Source: Limosilactobacillus reuteri subsp. reuteri (GTDB taxonomy: Bacteria > Bacillota > Bacilli > Lactobacillales > Lactobacillaceae). From it: 64,000 bases of DNA. The stretch is from assembly GCF_000016825.1 (NCBI RefSeq), contig NC_009513.1:116001-180000 (forward strand). The letters run 5' to 3'. Made by a program: the position numbers and the translations under genes. This document shows, piece by piece, positions 42,040-53,145 of the stretch; the first letter of the stretch is position 1, and each line of letters opens with the position of its first letter. The notes beneath the pieces were generated by a model, which ran no database searches, was not told the origin of the DNA, and was given only the letters and a program-made list of their open reading frames with translations.

Positions 42040-43719
42040 ATGGAAAAGAAACTACATGGCGCCGATATTGTTATTGATAGTTTAAGAAAACACGGGGTTA
42101 ATCTCGTCTTTGGTATTCCCGGAGCGAAGATTGATCGTTTGTTTGAAGGACTAGATGGTCAAGACAGTGAAGATGCACCTAAATTAATTGTTACCCGGCA
42201 TGAGCAAAATGCGGCATTCATGGCCCAAGCTTATGGTCGCTTAACCGGAAAAACAGGGGTCGCAATCGCTACTTCTGGTCCAGGGGTTGGTAATTTAGCA
42301 ACCGGAATCATGACCGCTAACGCAGAAGGAGATCCAATGTTAGCGATTGGGGGCCAAGTACAACGGAAGGACCTTCACCGTGCAACCCACCAAAGCACGC
42401 TTTCAACTGAAATTATGGCGCCAATTACGCAATATAGCGCTGAAATTCAAGACCCTAATAATATTTCAGAGATTATGGCCAATGCGTTTGAAGCAAGTCA
42501 AGATGCACGTAAGGGAGCAGCTTTCGTTAGTCTTCCACAAGACGTTGATGATGCTGAGGTAACTGAAAAGCCATTGCCAATTTATGAAACACCTAAGATG
42601 GGTCCTGCTGATCCAAATGACTTACAAAAATTAGTCGAACTAATTAAAAATAGTAAAATGCCGGTTATCTTAGTCGGTCAACGGGGCGCGGATGAAGAAA
42701 TTACGACTGCTCTCCGCAAATTATTAAGTGATTATTCATTGCCTGTTGTTGAAACATATCAAGCGGCGGGAGTGGTATCACGTGACTTAGAACAACAGTC
42801 ATACTTTGGACGGATTGGCCTTTTCCGCAATCAAGTTGGGGATCAACTCCTTCAACAAAGCGACCTTGTTATTGCGGTTGGTTATGATCCGATTGAATAT
42901 GAACCACGAAACTGGAATAAGGAGGGGAATCTGCGAATTGTAAACCTTGATACCTTGCCAGCTCAAATTGATAACCACTATACGCCAATCATGCAACTGG
43001 TTGGTAATATTGCTACAAGCTTAACGGGGCTTGATAAGTTACTAAAAGGGTATGAGTATCCTGTTGCAGCCACTGAGCAACTCGCTAAGTATAAGCAAGA
43101 ACTTGACCAAGATAAAAAGATTCAAGTACCAACAAGCAATGATGCCAGTCATCCGTTAGCGGTTGTGCATGCAATTCAAGAAAATGTTACTGATGATATG
43201 CACGTTGCGCTAGATGTGGGTTCCCACTATATCTGGATGGCACGACATTTCCGTTGCTACCAACCACGACACCTGTTAATCAGTAACGGGATGCAAACAC
43301 TGGGCGTTGGCTTGCCATGGGCGATGGTTGCAGCGATGCTTTATCCCGAACATAAATCAGTGGCAGTTTGCGGGGATGGAGGCTTCCTCTTCTCTGGGGC
43401 GGAATTAGCGACAGCCGTTCAACACCATCTTAATGTTGTAACGATTGTATGGAATGATGGCGGTCATTACGACATGGTTAAGTTCCAGGAAGAGATGAAG
43501 TATTCACAAGCAGCTGGTGTTAAATTTGGAAATGTTGATATTGTTAAGTATGCTGAGAGTTTTGGTGCAACTGGACTGCGGGTAAATAAGCCAGCTGACC
43601 TTACTAAGGTACTCAGTCAAGCGTTTAATATTGACGGCCCAGTTGTGGTAGATGTGCCAGTTGATTACAGTAATAATAAAGAATTAGCTGCCAACTTGAT
43701 TGATTCACAACTTGGCTAA
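42040..43719 (+). CDS. alsS: Acetolactate synthase, catabolic type
   Basis: Condenses two pyruvates to alpha-acetolactate with thiamine diphosphate. 559 residues; N-terminal pyrimidine-binding domain with the catalytic Glu in VTRHEQNAAFMAQAYGR, and C-terminal motif CGDGGFLFSGAELATAVQ for TPP and Mg binding. The KKLHGADIVIDSLRKHGV N-terminus and lack of a small regulatory subunit gene nearby indicate the FAD-independent AlsS. alsD follows after 16 bases, so the product is directed to acetoin. Confidence 0.93.
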   Translation: MEKKLHGADIVIDSLRKHGVNLVFGIPGAKIDRLFEGLDGQDSEDAPKLIVTRHEQNAAFMAQAYGRLTGKTGVAIATSGPGVGNLATGIMTANAEGDPMLAIGGQVQRKDLHRATHQSTLSTEIMAPITQYSAEIQDPNNISEIMANAFEASQDARKGAAFVSLPQDVDDAEVTEKPLPIYETPKMGPADPNDLQKLVELIKNSKMPVILVGQRGADEEITTALRKLLSDYSLPVVETYQAAGVVSRDLEQQSYFGRIGLFRNQVGDQLLQQSDLVIAVGYDPIEYEPRNWNKEGNLRIVNLDTLPAQIDNHYTPIMQLVGNIATSLTGLDKLLKGYEYPVAATEQLAKYKQELDQDKKIQVPTSNDASHPLAVVHAIQENVTDDMHVALDVGSHYIWMARHFRCYQPRHLLISNGMQTLGVGLPWAMVAAMLYPEHKSVAVCGDGGFLFSGAELATAVQHHLNVVTIVWNDGGHYDMVKFQEEMKYSQAAGVKFGNVDIVKYAESFGATGLRVNKPADLTKVLSQAFNIDGPVVVDVPVDYSNNKELAANLIDSQLG

Positions 43720-43735
43720 GAGGGGAACAAAGATT

Positions 43736-44452
43736 ATGACAACATTATATGAACACGGAACGTTAGCTGCTTTGATGGCAGGAAATTTTGATGGCACAAT
43801 TACTGTCGGTGATTTACTAAAACATGGTTCGATGGGAATCGGGACTTTTACTGGCTTAGACGGTGAGGTTGTTATCCTGAATAACGAAGTGTACCAAGCG
43901 GTTTCAAATGGTCAGGTCAACCACATTACAGATATGGATGCTACAATGCCATTCGCCTCAGTCCATTTTCCCGCTGAACAACAGGATATAACATTAAGAA
44001 ATGTAAACTTTGCTAAACTTAATAATGATTTTGTTAAAGAACATAAGCTTGCTAATGTTTTTGCATTCTTACAATTAAGCGGTGAGTTTGAGCACGTTAA
44101 AATTCGAATTGCTCCGAAACAGGAAAAACCATACCCGACTTTACTCGATGTCGCGCAACATCAATCCGAGTTTACGGCTGAAAATATTTCCGGAACCATT
44201 ATCGGTTATTATGCACCAGAAATTTTTGGCACGATTACGGCAGAAGGCTGGCATCTTCATTTTATTAGCGATGATCGGCAATTTGCTGGGCACCTCCTGG
44301 CATTTGATGCTCCAGAATTAACAGGTAGCTTTGAAATTTTTGATAACCTGGAACAACATCTGCCGATTCATAATCAAGAATTTCGGGAGAGTACAGTTGA
44401 TATGGCAACTTTACGTGATGGAATTGCTAAATCGGAAGGTAATGCTGAATAG
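43736..44452 (+). CDS. alsD: Alpha-acetolactate decarboxylase
   Basis: Converts alpha-acetolactate to acetoin. 238 residues with the family pattern LYEHGTLAALMAGNFDGTITVGDLL and zinc-ligand His residues in the LHFISDDRQFAGHLL segment. AGGGGAAC precedes ATG 43736; longer reading from 43700 would overlap the alsS end. Forms an operon with alsS that diverts excess pyruvate to a neutral product. Confidence 0.94.
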   Translation: MTTLYEHGTLAALMAGNFDGTITVGDLLKHGSMGIGTFTGLDGEVVILNNEVYQAVSNGQVNHITDMDATMPFASVHFPAEQQDITLRNVNFAKLNNDFVKEHKLANVFAFLQLSGEFEHVKIRIAPKQEKPYPTLLDVAQHQSEFTAENISGTIIGYYAPEIFGTITAEGWHLHFISDDRQFAGHLLAFDAPELTGSFEIFDNLEQHLPIHNQEFRESTVDMATLRDGIAKSEGNAE

Positions 44453-44478
44453 AACACCTAACCATCCATCCTTCGGGG

Positions 44479-44527
44479 GTGAGACTGAAAACTCGCAAGT
44501 GAGTTCAGTCTCACTCTCTTTCTTTTT
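44479..44527 (+). terminator. Terminator after alsSD
   Basis: GTGAGACTG pairs with CAGTCTCAC and AACTC with GAGTT inside it, followed by TCTCTTTCTTTTTG. Confidence 0.8.
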
Positions 44528-44534
44528 GTTTATT

Positions 44535-44610
44535 ATACACGAACTATTTATTGTTTATTTTATTTAAAGTTCGAATTTGTGTTGAATTACGGAAGATGAT
44601 TTGCTATCCT
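44535..44610 (+). promoter_or_regulatory. PurBox-like pair and promoter of purEK
   Basis: ATACACGAACTATT (44535-44548) and, inverted, TAAAGTTCGAATTT (44565-44578) carry the CGAAC core. TTGAAT (44582-44587) and TATCCT (44605-44610) are 17 bases apart. The first box is about 75 bases upstream of the expected start, close to the position (-76) used by the PurR activator of Lactococcus. Confidence 0.65.
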
Positions 44611-44636
44611 TAAAGCAGATTTGAGGAGGCATTGTT

Positions 44637-45122
44637 ATGAGTGATATTAGTGTCGTGATGGGCAGTAAATCAGACTGGCCAACTGTTAAAGAAACTTGTG
44701 ATATTTTAGATGAATTTGGTGTTTCATATGAAAAGAATGTGATTTCTGCTCATCGGATGCCAAATGAAATGTTCGCGTTTGCGCAAAATGCGGTTGATAA
44801 TGGGGTTAAAGTAATTATTGCATGTGCTGGGGGAGCAGCTCATCTTCCCGGAATGATTGCGGCAAATACCCCCCTGCCAGTAATTGGGATCCCAGGACAG
44901 ACAAAAGCTCTTGGTGGCATGGACTCGCTTTTATCAATTGTTCAAATGCCAGCGGGAATTCCGGTGGCAACCACTGCGATTGGAAAAGCAGGCGCTAAAA
45001 ATGCAGCGTTATTAGCATTGCAAATTCTGGGGATCACAGATAAGCATATCCAACAACAAATCATCGAATATCGACAGGCGATGCATGATCAAGCAAAAGA
45101 AAGTGGGCAGTATCTTGAATAA
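44637..45122 (+). CDS. purE: N5-carboxyaminoimidazole ribonucleotide mutase
   Basis: Interconverts N5-CAIR and CAIR (class I PurE). 161 residues with the N-terminal MGSKSDWPTVKETCDIL motif and SAHRMP. GAGGAGG precedes ATG 44637. Its 3' end overlaps purK, with which it acts. Confidence 0.96.
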   Translation: MSDISVVMGSKSDWPTVKETCDILDEFGVSYEKNVISAHRMPNEMFAFAQNAVDNGVKVIIACAGGAAHLPGMIAANTPLPVIGIPGQTKALGGMDSLLSIVQMPAGIPVATTAIGKAGAKNAALLALQILGITDKHIQQQIIEYRQAMHDQAKESGQYLE

Positions 45123-46239
45123 ATTTATTCCACAAGGCTCAACGATTGGCATTATTGGTGGTGGCCAATTGGGACAGATGATGGCATTGGATGCCAAACA
45201 GACGGGGATGAAGGTTATTATTTTAGATCCGACACCAAATTGTCCAGCGGGGCAGGTTGCTGATGAACAAATTGTTGCTCCTTATGCCGATACTAAAGCG
45301 ATTGAAAAGTTAGCTGATAAAGCGGATGTATTAACCTACGAATTTGAAAATGTTGATTTAAACGCTTTGGAAGATGTACAGGATCGCGTTTATCTTCCCC
45401 AGGGAACTAATTTACTTTACACGACCAAAAATCGTTTACGGGAAAAGAATTTCTTACGTCAGGCAGGGGTAAAAACAGCACCTTTCATGGCAGTGCATAC
45501 TTCTGCTGAATTAAAGGATGCGGTAAAGAAAATCGGTTACCCAGCAGTTTTGAAAACTAGTGAAGGGGGATATGACGGACACGGTCAAGAAGTGTTACGT
45601 AATAAGGATGACCTCGATAAGTGTGCGCCTATTTTAGCCACTGGCGACTGTATCTTAGAGGGCTGGGTTCCTTTTAACCGCGAATGTTCAGTAATGGTCG
45701 GACGTAATGAAGATGGAGAAATAACGGCATTTCCGGTTTCAGAAAATATTCACCATGATGAAATTCTACATTTAAGCATTGTTCCAGCAAGGATCTCTTC
45801 TGAATTACAACAAAAGGCGCAAAAAATAGCGGTGCAGATTGCCCAAGCGATTAATTTGCGAGGAATTTTAGGGGTTGAAATGTTTGTAACAGATGATGGA
45901 GAGATCTATATTAATGAGCTTGCTCCCCGTCCCCACAATTCTGGTCATTATTCAATTGAAGCTTGTAACTTCTCCCAGTTCGCCATCCATAATCGAGCAA
46001 TTTGTAACTGGCCACTCCCGCAAGTAGAGCTATTAAAGCCGGTGGTAATGGTAAATGTTTTGGGTCAGCATGTTAATGGAGTCCGACAACAGATTCAGAA
46101 AAAGGCAGATTGGCATTTTCATGATTATGGGAAAGCAGAAGTTCGTCATAACCGGAAAATGGGCCACGTTACAATCTTGACTGATGATATTGAAGCTACT
46201 TTAGCAGAAATTGACAATACAGGAATTTGGGGTGCATAA
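45115..46239 (+). CDS. purK: N5-carboxyaminoimidazole ribonucleotide synthetase
   Basis: ATP-grasp enzyme that carboxylates AIR to N5-CAIR using bicarbonate. The N-terminal GIIGGGQLGQMMALDAK and central ATP-grasp segments (SEGGYDGHGQEV, EMFVTDDGEIYINELAPRPHNSGH) are intact. Start uncertain: TTG 45115 gives the usual length (about 374 residues) and overlaps the purE stop; ATG 45085 and GTG 45103 are in frame upstream with no better RBS. Confidence 0.92.
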   Translation: MNKFIPQGSTIGIIGGGQLGQMMALDAKQTGMKVIILDPTPNCPAGQVADEQIVAPYADTKAIEKLADKADVLTYEFENVDLNALEDVQDRVYLPQGTNLLYTTKNRLREKNFLRQAGVKTAPFMAVHTSAELKDAVKKIGYPAVLKTSEGGYDGHGQEVLRNKDDLDKCAPILATGDCILEGWVPFNRECSVMVGRNEDGEITAFPVSENIHHDEILHLSIVPARISSELQQKAQKIAVQIAQAINLRGILGVEMFVTDDGEIYINELAPRPHNSGHYSIEACNFSQFAIHNRAICNWPLPQVELLKPVVMVNVLGQHVNGVRQQIQKKADWHFHDYGKAEVRHNRKMGHVTILTDDIEATLAEIDNTGIWGA

Positions 46240-46277
46240 AGTTCGGCTTTACGTAACCGCTTTTCTTGTGCGATAAT
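46237..46277 (+). promoter_or_regulatory. PurBox-like site upstream of purB
   Basis: The inverted core in AAAGTTCGGCTTTA (46238-46251) is an exact CCGAAC on the minus strand. GATAAT at 46272-46277 with TGTG before it resembles an extended -10. The box lies only about 40 bases upstream of the possible start, unlike the others, so it may be a separate or vestigial site. Confidence 0.4.
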
Positions 46278-46310
46278 ACATTTAGAAAAAATAGAGAGGA
46301 TTTTTAACTG

Positions 46311-47606
46311 ATGATTGATCGTTATACCAGTCCAGAGATGAAAAAGATTTGGAGCTTAGAAACACAATACCAATGTTGGTTAGATGTTGAGATTGCTACT
46401 GATGAAGCGTGGAGTGAGCTTGGGCATATTCCGGCAGAAGATGTGGAGAAGATTAAAAAGAATGCTAAATTTTCTGTAGAGGGAATTGCAGAGATTGAAG
46501 CAGTGACCCATCATGATGTGATTGCTTTTACCCGTGACGTTTCTAAATCATTGGGGCCTGAACGAAAGTGGGTTCACTATGGAATGACGAGTACAGATGT
46601 AGTTGATACTGCACAAGGCTTGCGTTTAAAAAAGGCGAACGATATCCTTCGTCAAGATATTGATAACTTTATGGATGTCCTTAAAGAATTAGCTGAAAAA
46701 TATAAGTACACAGTTTGTATGGGACGAACACATGGTATCCATGCCGAACCAACGACTTTTGGCTTAAAAGCTGCTCGGTGGTATTCAGAAATGAAGCGTA
46801 ATAAAGAACGTTTTGAACATGCTGCTAAGGGTGTTGAAGCGGGTAAAATTTCTGGTGCAGTAGGAACTTTTGCTGAAATTGACCCATTTGTTGAGGAATA
46901 TGTCTGCAAAAAACTTGGCTTACGTCCTCAAGAAATCTCCACACAAGTTCTTCCGCGAGATTTGCATGCTGAATATATTGCTACCATTGCGCTTATTGGA
47001 ACAAGTATGGAAGAAATGGCAACCGAGATTCGCTCTCTTCAACGAACGGAAATCCATGAAGTCGAAGAACACTTTGCCAAGGGACAAAAAGGATCTTCTG
47101 CTATGCCACATAAGCGTAATCCAATTGGCTCAGAAAACATTACTGGTTGTGCGCGGATGCTTCGTGGCTTTATGGTACCTGCTTATGAAGATGTTTCGCT
47201 TTGGCATGAACGGGATATTTCTCATTCCAGTGCAGAGCGAATGATTTTACCAGATGCAACTTCATTACTTGATTACATGTTGCGGCGTTTTGGTCGAATC
47301 TTAAAGAATCTCGATGTATTCCCTGAAACAATGAAGAAGAATATGGATAAGACATTGGGCTTAATTTACAGTGGTCGGGTTCTTTTGAAGTTGGTTAACA
47401 GTGGAATGACTCGGGAAGCAGCTTATGATTTGATTCAACCATATACCGCTAAGTGCTGGGCAGAACAGATTCCGTTCCGTCCATTATTGGAAGATGACCC
47501 AACAATTCAAAAGCAATTAACTAAAGAAGATCTTGATGATGCCTTTGATTACCACTGGCACCTCCGCCATGTTGATGACATTTATAAACGATTGGGATTA
47601 GACTAA
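46311..47606 (+). CDS. purB: Adenylosuccinate lyase
   Basis: Acts twice in purine synthesis: SAICAR to AICAR, and adenylosuccinate to AMP. 431 residues with the fumarase/aspartase signature [16 protein letters not shown] and [18 protein letters not shown] precedes ATG 46311. It is followed by a strong terminator that divides purEKB from the purC operon. Confidence 0.96.
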   Translation: MIDRYTSPEMKKIWSLETQYQCWLDVEIATDEAWSELGHIPAEDVEKIKKNAKFSVEGIAEIEAVTHHDVIAFTRDVSKSLGPERKWVHYGMTSTDVVDTAQGLRLKKANDILRQDIDNFMDVLKELAEKYKYTVCMGRTHGIHAEPTTFGLKAARWYSEMKRNKERFEHAAKGVEAGKISGAVGTFAEIDPFVEEYVCKKLGLRPQEISTQVLPRDLHAEYIATIALIGTSMEEMATEIRSLQRTEIHEVEEHFAKGQKGSSAMPHKRNPIGSENITGCARMLRGFMVPAYEDVSLWHERDISHSSAERMILPDATSLLDYMLRRFGRILKNLDVFPETMKKNMDKTLGLIYSGRVLLKLVNSGMTREAAYDLIQPYTAKCWAEQIPFRPLLEDDPTIQKQLTKEDLDDAFDYHWHLRHVDDIYKRLGLD

Positions 47607-47621
47607 TTTAAGTTAGTTTAA

Positions 47622-47659
47622 GGGGCTAGACGAACAAAAAAGTTTGTCTAGCCTTTTTG
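47622..47659 (+). terminator. Terminator after purB
   Basis: GGCTAGAC pairs with GTCTAGCC and GAAC with GTTT, around a loop of six As, then TTTTTG. Confidence 0.85.
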
Positions 47660-47675
47660 TTATGCTTTATTTATC

Positions 47676-47808
47676 AAAACACGAACAATTTAAACTTAAA
47701 ATCATATAAATATCGTAATTCGTATTGACAAGCGGGAGGAGGAAAGAGTATATTGTTGTCATGAAATATCGAATTAATTTTCGGATATTAAAATAAATGT
47801 TCGTGTTT
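47676..47808 (+). promoter_or_regulatory. PurBox-like pair and promoter of the purC operon
   Basis: AAAACACGAACAATT (47677-47691) lies about 77 bases before the predicted start. TTGACA (47725-47730) and TATATT (47749-47754) form a promoter with an 18-base spacer. A second, inverted box, AAATGTTCGTGTTTTA (47795-47810), lies in the leader, matching the first over about 11 bases. The first position fits PurR activation; a box inside the transcribed leader is less usual. Confidence 0.65.
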
Positions 47809-47829
47809 TACTGAAAGGAAGTTCCGTAA

Positions 47830-48549
47830 ATGGAGAAGTTATTGTATACCGGCAAGGCAAAGCAAATGTGGCAAACTGAGGATCCAGCGGTTTTACGAGT
47901 AGTTTATCTGGACCAAGCTACCGCCCTCAACGGAAAAAAGAAGGATCACTTTACTGGTAAGGGTAAGGCTGCCAATGCTATTTCTTCCCTCGTTTTTGAT
48001 TACTTAATGAAGCAGGGAATTGAGACCCACTTTATTAAGAAACTATCAACTAACGAAGACCTTGTAAAAAAATGTGAGATGTTCCCGCTTGAATTTGTAA
48101 CGCGGAATGTAATTGCTGGTCATTTTGCGAGTCGGTATGGACTTTCAGAAGGGGAAGAGCTTCCTTCACCAGTTGAGGAAACCTTCTATAAAAGCGATGA
48201 ACTTAATGATCCCTTTATCAATGAATCCGCAACGATTGCTCTTGAGATTGCCAGCAAAGAGGAGCTTGCGCAAATGTGGGGGATCTGTCGGAAGGTCAAT
48301 AACTTACTTAAACCATTATTTGCCAAAGCTAATTTACGGTTGGTTGACTTCAAACTCGAATTTGGCCGTTTAAGTGATGGCAAGATTATTCTTGCAGATG
48401 AATTTTCGCCAGATAACTGTCGGTTATGGGATCTGACAACTAAGCAACATATGGATAAAGACGTATATCGACGCAAACTTGCTGATTTAACCCAAACATA
48501 TGATGGGGTATTGGAACGGTTAGAAGCAGTGATGAAGGAGGAAGCATAA
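47830..48549 (+). CDS. purC: Phosphoribosylaminoimidazole-succinocarboxamide synthase
   Basis: Joins CAIR and aspartate with ATP to give SAICAR. 239 residues; N-terminal LLYTGKAKQMWQTEDP and KLEFGRLSDGKIILADEFSPDNCRLWD are family hallmarks. Preceded by AAAGGAAG; purS starts on the base after its stop. First gene of purCSQLFMNHD, a tightly spaced operon. Confidence 0.96.
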   Translation: MEKLLYTGKAKQMWQTEDPAVLRVVYLDQATALNGKKKDHFTGKGKAANAISSLVFDYLMKQGIETHFIKKLSTNEDLVKKCEMFPLEFVTRNVIAGHFASRYGLSEGEELPSPVEETFYKSDELNDPFINESATIALEIASKEELAQMWGICRKVNNLLKPLFAKANLRLVDFKLEFGRLSDGKIILADEFSPDNCRLWDLTTKQHMDKDVYRRKLADLTQTYDGVLERLEAVMKEEA

Positions 48550-48798
48550 ATGGTCAATGTTCGGATTTTCGTAACATATAAGCAATCAGTCTTTGATCCG
48601 CAGGGAGAAACAATTAAGGATGCGATCCATTCTCTAGGTCATGATGAAGTAACTGCCGTTAAAGTTGGGAAATTCTTTGACGTTACCTTAGACACAAATG
48701 AGGATGAGGTAGCAACGGCAGTAAAAGAAATTGACGATCAGCTCCTTGTTAATTTCAATATGGAAACTTATACATACCAAGTTATGGAGGAAGCCTAG
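48550..48798 (+). CDS. purS: Phosphoribosylformylglycinamidine synthase subunit PurS
   Basis: An 82-residue bridging subunit of the three-part FGAM synthase with PurQ and PurL. The N-terminal VRIFVTYKQSVFDPQGETIKD motif is typical. Sits exactly between purC and purQ without gaps; the preceding GAAGGAGGA in the end of purC provides the RBS. Confidence 0.95.
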   Translation: MVNVRIFVTYKQSVFDPQGETIKDAIHSLGHDEVTAVKVGKFFDVTLDTNEDEVATAVKEIDDQLLVNFNMETYTYQVMEEA

Positions 48799-49479
48799 AT
48801 GAAAATTGCGGTGGTTGTTTTTCCGGGATCCAATTGCGATGTGGATTTATATGAAGCCCTTCATTCCGTTTGCCATGCAGATGTGGAGTATGTTTCTCAC
48901 CGGCAAAAAAGTTTAGCTGGTTTTGATGCTGTGATGTTACCAGGAGGATTTTCCTATGGTGATTATCTACGAGCTGGCGCAATTGCTCGGTTTACCAATA
49001 TCATGCCTGCAATAATCAAAATGGCAAATGAGGGAAAACCAGTCTTTGGAACGTGTAACGGATTTCAAATTTTGACAGAAGCAGGTCTTTTGCCAGGTGG
49101 ACTCAAACGCAATGATAGCCAACGCTTTGTTTGTAAAACTGTTCCTTTAGAAGTAGTGAACTCGCACACTCTTTTTACTAGTCATTATCAGGATCACGAA
49201 CGAATCGCATTACCAATTGCGCATGCCGATGGTAGTTATTATGCGGATGAAAAAACACTAGATGAACTTGAAGCAAATAATCAGGTTGTCTTTCGTTACG
49301 CGACTGAAAATCCAAATGGCAGTTTGCATAACATTGCTGGAATTACCAATAAGCACGGAAATGTCTTAGGCATGATGCCCCATCCTGAACGGGCAGTAGA
49401 AACTATTCTTGGTAGTACGGATGGCTTACGGTTATTTGAATCCTTGTTAGAAAACGGCAGAATTAAAGTGGAGGCATAG
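48799..49479 (+). CDS. purQ: Phosphoribosylformylglycinamidine synthase subunit PurQ
   Basis: Glutaminase subunit producing ammonia for PurL. 226 residues, class I amidotransferase with nucleophile Cys in [10 protein letters not shown] near residue 86 and the His-Glu pair in MMPHPERA near the C-terminus. ATG 48799 immediately follows the purS stop; GGAGG lies in the purS end. Confidence 0.96.
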   Translation: MKIAVVVFPGSNCDVDLYEALHSVCHADVEYVSHRQKSLAGFDAVMLPGGFSYGDYLRAGAIARFTNIMPAIIKMANEGKPVFGTCNGFQILTEAGLLPGGLKRNDSQRFVCKTVPLEVVNSHTLFTSHYQDHERIALPIAHADGSYYADEKTLDELEANNQVVFRYATENPNGSLHNIAGITNKHGNVLGMMPHPERAVETILGSTDGLRLFESLLENGRIKVEA

Positions 49480-49482
49480 TTA

Positions 49483-51711
49483 ATGAAACAAGCAATGACC
49501 CCAGAAGAGATTAAAGAAAAGAAACCATACTTAGATTGGAGCTTGACTGAAGCAGAATATGATTACATTCGTACCCAGCTCTTAGGACGATTACCAAATT
49601 ATACTGAAACTGGCTTGTTTTCTGCGATGTGGAGTGAGCACTGTTCATATAAAAAGTCAAAACCGGTTCTGCGTCTCTTCCCTAATAAAAATGAGCGAGT
49701 ATTGCAAGGTCCCGGAGAAGGAGCAGGGGTTGTTGATATTGATGATGGACAAGCAGTGGTATTCAAAGCTGAAAGTCACAATCATCCGACAACTGTTGAA
49801 CCTTATCAAGGAGCGGCAACTGGTGTCGGTGGGATTCTACGGGACATTTTCAGCATGGGTGCACGACCAATTGCTTCCCTTGATTCCCTCCATTTCGGTG
49901 AATTAGATAATTCGACAACGCGGATGAAAGTAACTAATACCGTTCGGGGAATTGGTGATTACGGTAATTGTATGGGAATTCCTACAATTGCGGGTGAAAC
50001 AACATTTGATCCATGCTACCAGGGCAATATTCTGTGTAATGCAATGAGTGTCGGCTTAATGGACCAGAAAGATATCCAGCAGGGTCGCGCTGCCGGAATT
50101 GGAAATGCAGTGATGTATGTCGGTGCTAAAACTGGCCGTGACGGAATTCATGGCGCCACCTTTGCTTCAGCAGACTTTAATGATGAAAATATGACGCAGC
50201 GTTCGGCGGTTCAAGTTGGTAATCCTTTTATGGAAAAACTCTTATTAGAAGCTTGCCTTGATCTTATTAGAAATCATCCTGACTGGTTAGTAGGAATTCA
50301 AGATATGGGGGCAGCAGGAATTGTTTCTTCAAGTGCGGAAATGGCTTCCGAAGGTCAAAGTGGAATGGAGCTAAATTTGGATCTTGTTCCGCAACGTGAA
50401 CCCGGGATGTCGGCTTATGAAATTATGCTTAGTGAATCCCAAGAACGAATGCTTCTTTGCGTAAAAAAAGGCCATGAAGAAGATGTCAAAAAGATTTTTG
50501 ATTTTTACGATCTTGAAGCGGTCACAATTGGCCGGATTACTGCGGGTCATGATTATGTTCTCTTTCATGATGGTGAAGAAGTATGTCATATCCCAGTGTC
50601 GAGTTTAACGGATGACGTACTAGAAGAAGAAAGCCTAGAAAAAAAGCCTGCGCGGATTGAATTAGCCGAACAGCAGCCAGCGTGGATTCCGGATATTGAT
50701 AACGTTGCTGAAGTTTTAACTGCCTTGCTTGCTCAGTCAACGATTGCGGATAAAAGTAGTCTTTATCAGCAATATGATTCTCAAGTACGGACGAATACAG
50801 TGGCTGGTCCCGGGAGTGATGCTGGGGTTCTGCGGATTCGTGGAACACATAAAGGGTTAGCGATGACAACTGATGGGAACGGTCGGTTTGTTTACCTTAG
50901 TCCAGAAGTTGGTGGACAAATTGCCTTAGTTGAAGCGGCTGCCAACATAATTGCCAGTGGAGCCGAACCGTTAGCAATTACTGACTGCTTAAATTATGGT
51001 GACCCAACTGATCCAGAAATTTTCTGGGAACTTCATCAATCTGTCCAAGGGATGGCTGATGCTTGCCGTGAATTTAATACCCCAGTTATTTCTGGGAATG
51101 TTTCTTTATATAACGAAAACAATGGGCAAGCAATTCACCCGACGCCGATGGTTGGAATGGTCGGCCTGATTAAAAATATTGATCGCGTAATTCCTTCGTT
51201 TGTCCAACACCCGGGAGATAAGGTTTACCTAGTGGGCCAAACTCGTGATGATTATGCGGGGTCTGAGTTGCAAAAAATGATGACCGGTGATATTAGCGGA
51301 ATTGTTGAATCATTTGACCTTCATCATGTTCATCAATATATGCAACGGTTATTGACAACGATGGAGAACGGCCTTGTTTCCAGTGCGCATGATTTGAGTG
51401 AAGGTGGCCTCGGAGTAGCTTTAGCAGAAACGGTCTTCAAAACTGATTTAGGGTTGAAAATTGACCTTGCTGATCAGCACACAGCTCGCCTGTTTAGTGA
51501 GACTCCTGGAAGATTTATCGTGACGGTTGCTCCTGAAAAAGCAACCGAATTCGAACAGGTATTAGGAAAAGATGCGCACTTAATCGGAGAAGTTACGAAT
51601 AGTCACTGGTTAATGGTTAAACTGGCAAATGGTGAACTCAATGAAAATGTTGCGAAATTACAAGAAACATGGGAGGAGGCAATTCCGTGCCAACTGAAAT
51701 CAAAGGATTAA
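49483..51711 (+). CDS. purL: Phosphoribosylformylglycinamidine synthase subunit PurL
   Basis: ATP-dependent synthetase subunit of FGAM synthase (short, Gram-positive type, 742 residues). Contains [12 protein letters not shown], the ATP/FGAR-binding [11 protein letters not shown] and [15 protein letters not shown] near the N-terminus and a second AIR-synthase-like half. Works with PurS and PurQ encoded just upstream. Overlaps purF by 25 bases. Confidence 0.97.
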   Translation: MKQAMTPEEIKEKKPYLDWSLTEAEYDYIRTQLLGRLPNYTETGLFSAMWSEHCSYKKSKPVLRLFPNKNERVLQGPGEGAGVVDIDDGQAVVFKAESHNHPTTVEPYQGAATGVGGILRDIFSMGARPIASLDSLHFGELDNSTTRMKVTNTVRGIGDYGNCMGIPTIAGETTFDPCYQGNILCNAMSVGLMDQKDIQQGRAAGIGNAVMYVGAKTGRDGIHGATFASADFNDENMTQRSAVQVGNPFMEKLLLEACLDLIRNHPDWLVGIQDMGAAGIVSSSAEMASEGQSGMELNLDLVPQREPGMSAYEIMLSESQERMLLCVKKGHEEDVKKIFDFYDLEAVTIGRITAGHDYVLFHDGEEVCHIPVSSLTDDVLEEESLEKKPARIELAEQQPAWIPDIDNVAEVLTALLAQSTIADKSSLYQQYDSQVRTNTVAGPGSDAGVLRIRGTHKGLAMTTDGNGRFVYLSPEVGGQIALVEAAANIIASGAEPLAITDCLNYGDPTDPEIFWELHQSVQGMADACREFNTPVISGNVSLYNENNGQAIHPTPMVGMVGLIKNIDRVIPSFVQHPGDKVYLVGQTRDDYAGSELQKMMTGDISGIVESFDLHHVHQYMQRLLTTMENGLVSSAHDLSEGGLGVALAETVFKTDLGLKIDLADQHTARLFSETPGRFIVTVAPEKATEFEQVLGKDAHLIGEVTNSHWLMVKLANGELNENVAKLQETWEEAIPCQLKSKD

Positions 51712-53141
51712 ATGAGGAATGTGGGGTCTTTGGGGTTTTTGATGCGGCTAACGCTAGTCAATTAACCTATTACGGCCTGCATACTCTTCAGCATCGCGGC
51801 CAAGAAGGAGCCGGCATTGTCTCAACTGATGGGACGGAACTTTATCAACACCGTGACCGAGGATTGTTGGCGAAAGTGTTTGCTGATCCGGCTGAGCTTA
51901 AACGATTAAAAGGAAACGCTGCGATTGGCCATGTGCGTTATGGGACAAGTGGACATAATTCGATTGCCAATGTTCAACCCTTCCTTTTTCACTTTCATGA
52001 TGGTGCTGTTGCACTCGCCCACAATGGTAATTTAACTAATGCTGTTACCCTTCGTCGTGAATTGGAAAATGAAGGGGCAGTTTTCCAGTCAGATTCTGAT
52101 ACGGAAATTTTAATTCACCTTATCCGGAAATATATTAATGAAGGTTTTATTCCTGCTTTGAAGAAAAGCCTCAACCTTGTCCATGGTGGATTTGCCTACC
52201 TATTACTGCAAAAAGATCGGTTGATTGCGGCTTTGGATCCTAATGGGATTCGTCCTTTATGTATTGGAAGGTTAGAAAATGGTGCTTATGTTGTTGCTAG
52301 TGAGACTTGTGCTTTAGATATTATTAGTGCTCAATTTGTGCGTGATGTTTTACCAGGAGAATTAATAGTTATTGATAAAAATGGGTTACATATTGACCAT
52401 TACACTACCCAAACTCAGCTGGCAATTTGCTCAATGGAGTATATCTATTTTGCCCGTCCTGATTCTATTATTCATGGGGTAACGGTACATAATGCGCGGA
52501 AACGAATGGGAAAGTTATTAGCAAAGGAACATCCGGTTGATGCTGATATGGTGATTGGAGTACCTAACTCATCGTTGTCTGCTGCTAGTGGATATGCTGA
52601 AGAAAGTGGCCTTCCATATGAAATGGGGTTAATAAAGAGCCAATATGTTGCGCGAACGTTTATTCAACCAACTCAAGAGTTACGGGAGTTAGGCGTTCAG
52701 ATGAAATTATCAGCTGTCCGCGGAGTTGTAAAAGGAAAAAGAGTGGTAGTAGTCGACGATTCGATTGTGCGCGGAACAACTTCTAAGCAGATTGTCCAAA
52801 TGCTAAAAAGAGCTGGGGCCAAAGAAGTTCATATGCTTATCTCCTCACCACCATTTAAGTTTCCATGTTTCTATGGGATTGACGTATCAACGCGTTCAGA
52901 ACTGATGGCTGCTCATTACTCCATTGAAGAAATGCGGCAGTTAATTGGTGCAGATTCTCTTAATTTTTTGAGTATTGATAGTCTAATCAAAGCAATTAAC
53001 GTACCAGACGCAGGAGATGCTCCTAATGGTGGACTTACCGTGGCTTATTTTGATGGGAAGTACCCAACACCACTTTATGATTATGAAAAAGGGTACTTAA
53101 AGTCGTTAAGCGAACAAGAGCGATTAGCAGGAAAGGGGTAA
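51687..53141 (+). CDS. purF: Amidophosphoribosyltransferase
   Basis: Transfers glutamine amide nitrogen to PRPP, the first committed purine step. 484 residues. A short propeptide (about 11 residues) precedes the catalytic Cys in [11 protein letters not shown]. The N-terminal glutaminase domain is followed by a phosphoribosyltransferase domain with [19 protein letters not shown] 51687 follows a strong GGGAGGAGG located inside purL; ATG 51669 lies before that site and is rejected. Feedback inhibition by nucleotides is known for the family. Confidence 0.95.
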   Translation: MPTEIKGLNEECGVFGVFDAANASQLTYYGLHTLQHRGQEGAGIVSTDGTELYQHRDRGLLAKVFADPAELKRLKGNAAIGHVRYGTSGHNSIANVQPFLFHFHDGAVALAHNGNLTNAVTLRRELENEGAVFQSDSDTEILIHLIRKYINEGFIPALKKSLNLVHGGFAYLLLQKDRLIAALDPNGIRPLCIGRLENGAYVVASETCALDIISAQFVRDVLPGELIVIDKNGLHIDHYTTQTQLAICSMEYIYFARPDSIIHGVTVHNARKRMGKLLAKEHPVDADMVIGVPNSSLSAASGYAEESGLPYEMGLIKSQYVARTFIQPTQELRELGVQMKLSAVRGVVKGKRVVVVDDSIVRGTTSKQIVQMLKRAGAKEVHMLISSPPFKFPCFYGIDVSTRSELMAAHYSIEEMRQLIGADSLNFLSIDSLIKAINVPDAGDAPNGGLTVAYFDGKYPTPLYDYEKGYLKSLSEQERLAGKG

Positions 53142-53145
53142 GAGG

